Assembly: GCA_014874475.1 (NCBI GenBank)
Contig: JADBJJ010000012.1
Coordinates: 1 to 64,000 of the forward strand
Direction of reading: 5' to 3'
Origin: Chloroflexota bacterium
GTDB taxonomy: Bacteria > Chloroflexota > Anaerolineae > B4-G1 > DUEL01
Length of the DNA: 64,000 bases
A program made the translations under genes and the position numbers. Positions 61,881-64,000 of the stretch are shown in pieces; position 1 is the first letter of the stretch, and each line of letters opens with the position of its first letter. The notes under the pieces were generated by a model that had not been told where the DNA came from, searched no databases, and saw only the letters and a list, made by a program, of their open reading frames with translations.

Positions 61881-64000
61881 ATGAAACGCGGACTGTTAGC
61901 CGTAACGCTGTTGGTGATCGTCGGGCTGATGCTGGCGGCCTGCAGGCCGACCCCGACGCCGACGACCCCACCGCCGGCCAAGCCGACGGAACCGCCGACC
62001 CCGGTGCCGCCGACGCCCACGCCAGCCCCTCGCTACGGTGCCTGGCTGGATGAGGTTGTCTTCATCGGTATCGGTGGCGATGAGAATGCGCTGCCCCGGC
62101 TGGAAGGTGGAGACATTGACCTCTACGGCCACGGGATCGGCGGCCCCGAGAACCTGGCTAAGGTGAAGGCAAACCCGGATCTGACCTATACTATGGCCTT
62201 CGGGTCGTACAACGAAATCACCTTCAACCCGATTCTGAAGTTCAAAGATGGCCGCCTCAACCCCTTCGGTGACCCCCAGATTCGCGAGGCTATGAACTGG
62301 GCGGTGGACCGGAACTACATCGTCCAGGAAATCTTCGGCGGTTTGGCGACCTCCAAACTCCTGCCTCTGGTCTCCGCCTTCCCGGACTATGTCCGCTACA
62401 TCGACGTCGTGCGGGCCCTGGAGGCCAAGTACGCCTACAACCTTGATAGAGCCAAGGAGGTCATCTCCCAGCGAATGACCGAACTGGGCGCCGAACTGGG
62501 GCCAGACGGGAAGTGGACCTACGAAGGGGAAACCATCACCCTCGTCTTCATTATCCGGACCGAGGACCAGCGGAAAATCATCGGCGACTACGTCTCCAAC
62601 CAACTGGAGGCTCTGGGCTTTGCGGTGGACCGCCAGTATAAGACCCGGACGGAAGCCTCCCCCATCTGGGTCGGGTCGGATCCGGCGGAGGGTCTGTGGC
62701 ATTTGTACACTGGCGGGTGGATCACCACTGTGGTAGAGCGGGATGCAGGCAGTAACTTCGCCTTCTTCTATACGAACCTGTTATACCCTATCCCGCTACA
62801 TCAGGCCTACACGCCCAGCGAGGAGTTCTTTAATGTCGCCCAGCGGCTCGCCAACAACGACTTCAAGTCTATGGCAGAGCGGGACGAACTCTTCCGGAAA
62901 GCGTTGGAACTGGCTATGCAGGACTCGGTCCGGGTCTGGCTGGTGGACCAGTTCTCCTTCACGCCGCGCCTGGCGAAACTGGAAGTGGCGGCCGACCTAG
63001 CAGGTGGGGTGGAGGGCTCCCAGTTGTGGCCGATGACCCTGCGCTGGAAGGATCAGGTGGGCGGCAGGGTCCGCTGGGGTCAGCCAGACGTGCTAATTGA
63101 CCCCTGGAACCCCATCGGTGGCTCCAACTGGGTCTACGACACCGATGTCCAGCGGGCTCTCGGCGAGTACGCAGTGGTCTCCGATCCCTACACCGGTCTG
63201 TTCCTGCCGAACCGCATTGAGAAGGCCGAGGTGGTGGTCAAGGAAGGGCTGCCGGTCGCCAAGACGCTGGACTGGGTGAGCCTCCAATTCGCCCCGGAGA
63301 TCCAAGTGCCGGCCGACGCCTGGGTGGACTGGGATGCGGCCAATCAGAAGTTCATCACTGCCGGCGAGAAATTCACCGAGACCCAGACCGCCAACGTCAA
63401 GGTAACGGTCTACTATCCGGCGGACCTCTTCCAGAAGGTCAAGTGGCACGACGGGAGCCCGTTGACCATCGGGGACTTCCTCATGACGATGATTATGACC
63501 TTTGACCCCGGCAAGGAGGAGAGCCCCATCTTTGACGAGGCTCAGAAGAGCGCCCTGGACAACTTCCTGACCCACTTCAAGGGTGTCCGCATCGTCTCCA
63601 CCGACCCGTTGGTCATTGAGACGTACGATGACCTCTTCTACCTGGACGCCGAAAACAACGTCACTGCCGCCACCACCTGGTGGCCGTACTACTCCTACGG
63701 TCAGGCGCCGTGGCACGCCTTGGCTATGGGCTATCTGGCCGAGGCCAATAAGGAACTGGCCTTCACCAGCGACAAGGCGACCGCTCTGGAGGTGGAGTGG
63801 ATGTCCTTCGTCGCCGGGCCGAGCCTGGATATCCTGAAGAAGTATCTGGACCAGGCGGCGGCGGAGAAGTTCATCCCCTACGCGCCCACGCTGGGCCAGT
63901 TCGTGACGGCCGAAGAGGCAGCAGCCCGCTACGCCAATATGGCCAAGTGGTATGACCAGTACAAGCACTTCTGGGTCGGTACCGGGCCCTTCTATTTGGC
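61881..64000 (+). CDS. ABC transporter solute-binding lipoprotein, family 5 (3' partial)
   Basis: The frame is open from the ATG at 61881 to the end of the window (706 codons) and continues beyond. The signal reads LLAVTLLVIVGLMLAAC, a lipobox, followed by a Pro/Thr linker (PTPTPTTPPPAKPTEPPTPV). The mature part fits the oligopeptide/nickel-binding SBP_bac_5 family: EITFNPILKFKDGRLNPFG, QIREAMNWAVDRNYIVQEIF and WHDGSPLTIGDFLMT. It would capture peptides or sugars at the cell surface for an ABC importer whose permease genes should lie to the right. GGAGGAGAG before ATG 61881 sets the start; an in-frame ATG at 61788 would add 31 residues in front of the signal and is unlikely. Confidence 0.9.
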   Translation, partial: MKRGLLAVTLLVIVGLMLAACRPTPTPTTPPPAKPTEPPTPVPPTPTPAPRYGAWLDEVVFIGIGGDENALPRLEGGDIDLYGHGIGGPENLAKVKANPDLTYTMAFGSYNEITFNPILKFKDGRLNPFGDPQIREAMNWAVDRNYIVQEIFGGLATSKLLPLVSAFPDYVRYIDVVRALEAKYAYNLDRAKEVISQRMTELGAELGPDGKWTYEGETITLVFIIRTEDQRKIIGDYVSNQLEALGFAVDRQYKTRTEASPIWVGSDPAEGLWHLYTGGWITTVVERDAGSNFAFFYTNLLYPIPLHQAYTPSEEFFNVAQRLANNDFKSMAERDELFRKALELAMQDSVRVWLVDQFSFTPRLAKLEVAADLAGGVEGSQLWPMTLRWKDQVGGRVRWGQPDVLIDPWNPIGGSNWVYDTDVQRALGEYAVVSDPYTGLFLPNRIEKAEVVVKEGLPVAKTLDWVSLQFAPEIQVPADAWVDWDAANQKFITAGEKFTETQTANVKVTVYYPADLFQKVKWHDGSPLTIGDFLMTMIMTFDPGKEESPIFDEAQKSALDNFLTHFKGVRIVSTDPLVIETYDDLFYLDAENNVTAATTWWPYYSYGQAPWHALAMGYLAEANKELAFTSDKATALEVEWMSFVAGPSLDILKKYLDQAAAEKFIPYAPTLGQFVTAEEAAARYANMAKWYDQYKHFWVGTGPFYL

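Overview
The window looks like a chromosome segment of a GC-rich Chloroflexota bacterium, probably Anaerolineae or a close relative. This is an inference from several signs. Proline/threonine-rich linkers follow the lipoprotein and membrane anchors. An exported protein ends in a VYLPL-type tail. There are many GAF-containing kinases, a two-NuoM complex I operon, a MutL-like ATPase and a bacterial Elp3. No rRNA or tRNA gene was seen, so the placement rests on protein families only.

Layout. 1-771: a DDE transposase cut by the window edge. 737-3742: a small unknown protein and a membrane-embedded spermidine-synthase-like protein. 3681-7591 (minus): an envelope/lipid operon, plsX-fabF-NERD-like-lipoprotein isoaspartyl methyltransferase. 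It diverges from an L,D-transpeptidase gene, and the two promoters share one -35 box. 7864-13502: L,D-transpeptidase, GAF histidine kinase, acyl-CoA dehydrogenase, CoA-type Nudix hydrolase and M42 peptidase. 13532-21317: a MutL/GlmL-like ATPase with no mutase beside it, an unrecognised barrel/KOW-like protein, a two-TM anchor protein, a 1096-residue exported repeat protein and a multi-pass membrane protein. 21344-23491: glycogen phosphorylase. 23723-33224: a complex I membrane-arm operon, nuoA-H-J-K-L-M-M2-N, without the peripheral-arm genes. 33340-35654: ATP synthase F0 genes (atpI/Z, atpB, atpE, and a b subunit fused to the C-terminal part of delta). 35854-36012: a lone Flp pilin. 36169-41850 (minus): F1 genes atpA-G-D-C followed by mreB, converging on the F0 operon. 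42022-57726 (minus): P1 peptidase, polA, a thioesterase, a signalling group (a 2133-residue multi-GAF kinase, a threonine-synthase/receiver fusion and a receiver-kinase), dtd and trpS. 58047-61582: a clan GH-A-like glycosidase, a histidine phosphatase and Elp3. 61881-64000: a family 5 solute-binding lipoprotein cut by the right edge.

How the genes fit together. The complex I and ATP synthase genes form the respiratory energy block. plsX-fabF and the L,D-transpeptidase concern membrane and cell wall. The most unusual pieces are: (i) the PLP enzyme fused to a response-regulator receiver, beside two histidine kinases; (ii) the b-delta fusion that lacks the delta N-terminal bundle, together with split, converging F0 and F1 operons; (iii) the orphan MutL-like ATPase and its unknown partner.

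Intergenic DNA is filled with two kinds of repeat. One is a palindrome with the core GTAGGGGCAACCCTTGCGGT, which supplies stop codons to two genes. The other is a set of short 7-10 bp words in degenerate tandem at gene junctions. Several promoters fit the TTGACA/TATAAT consensus closely, and two of them suggest leaderless transcripts.
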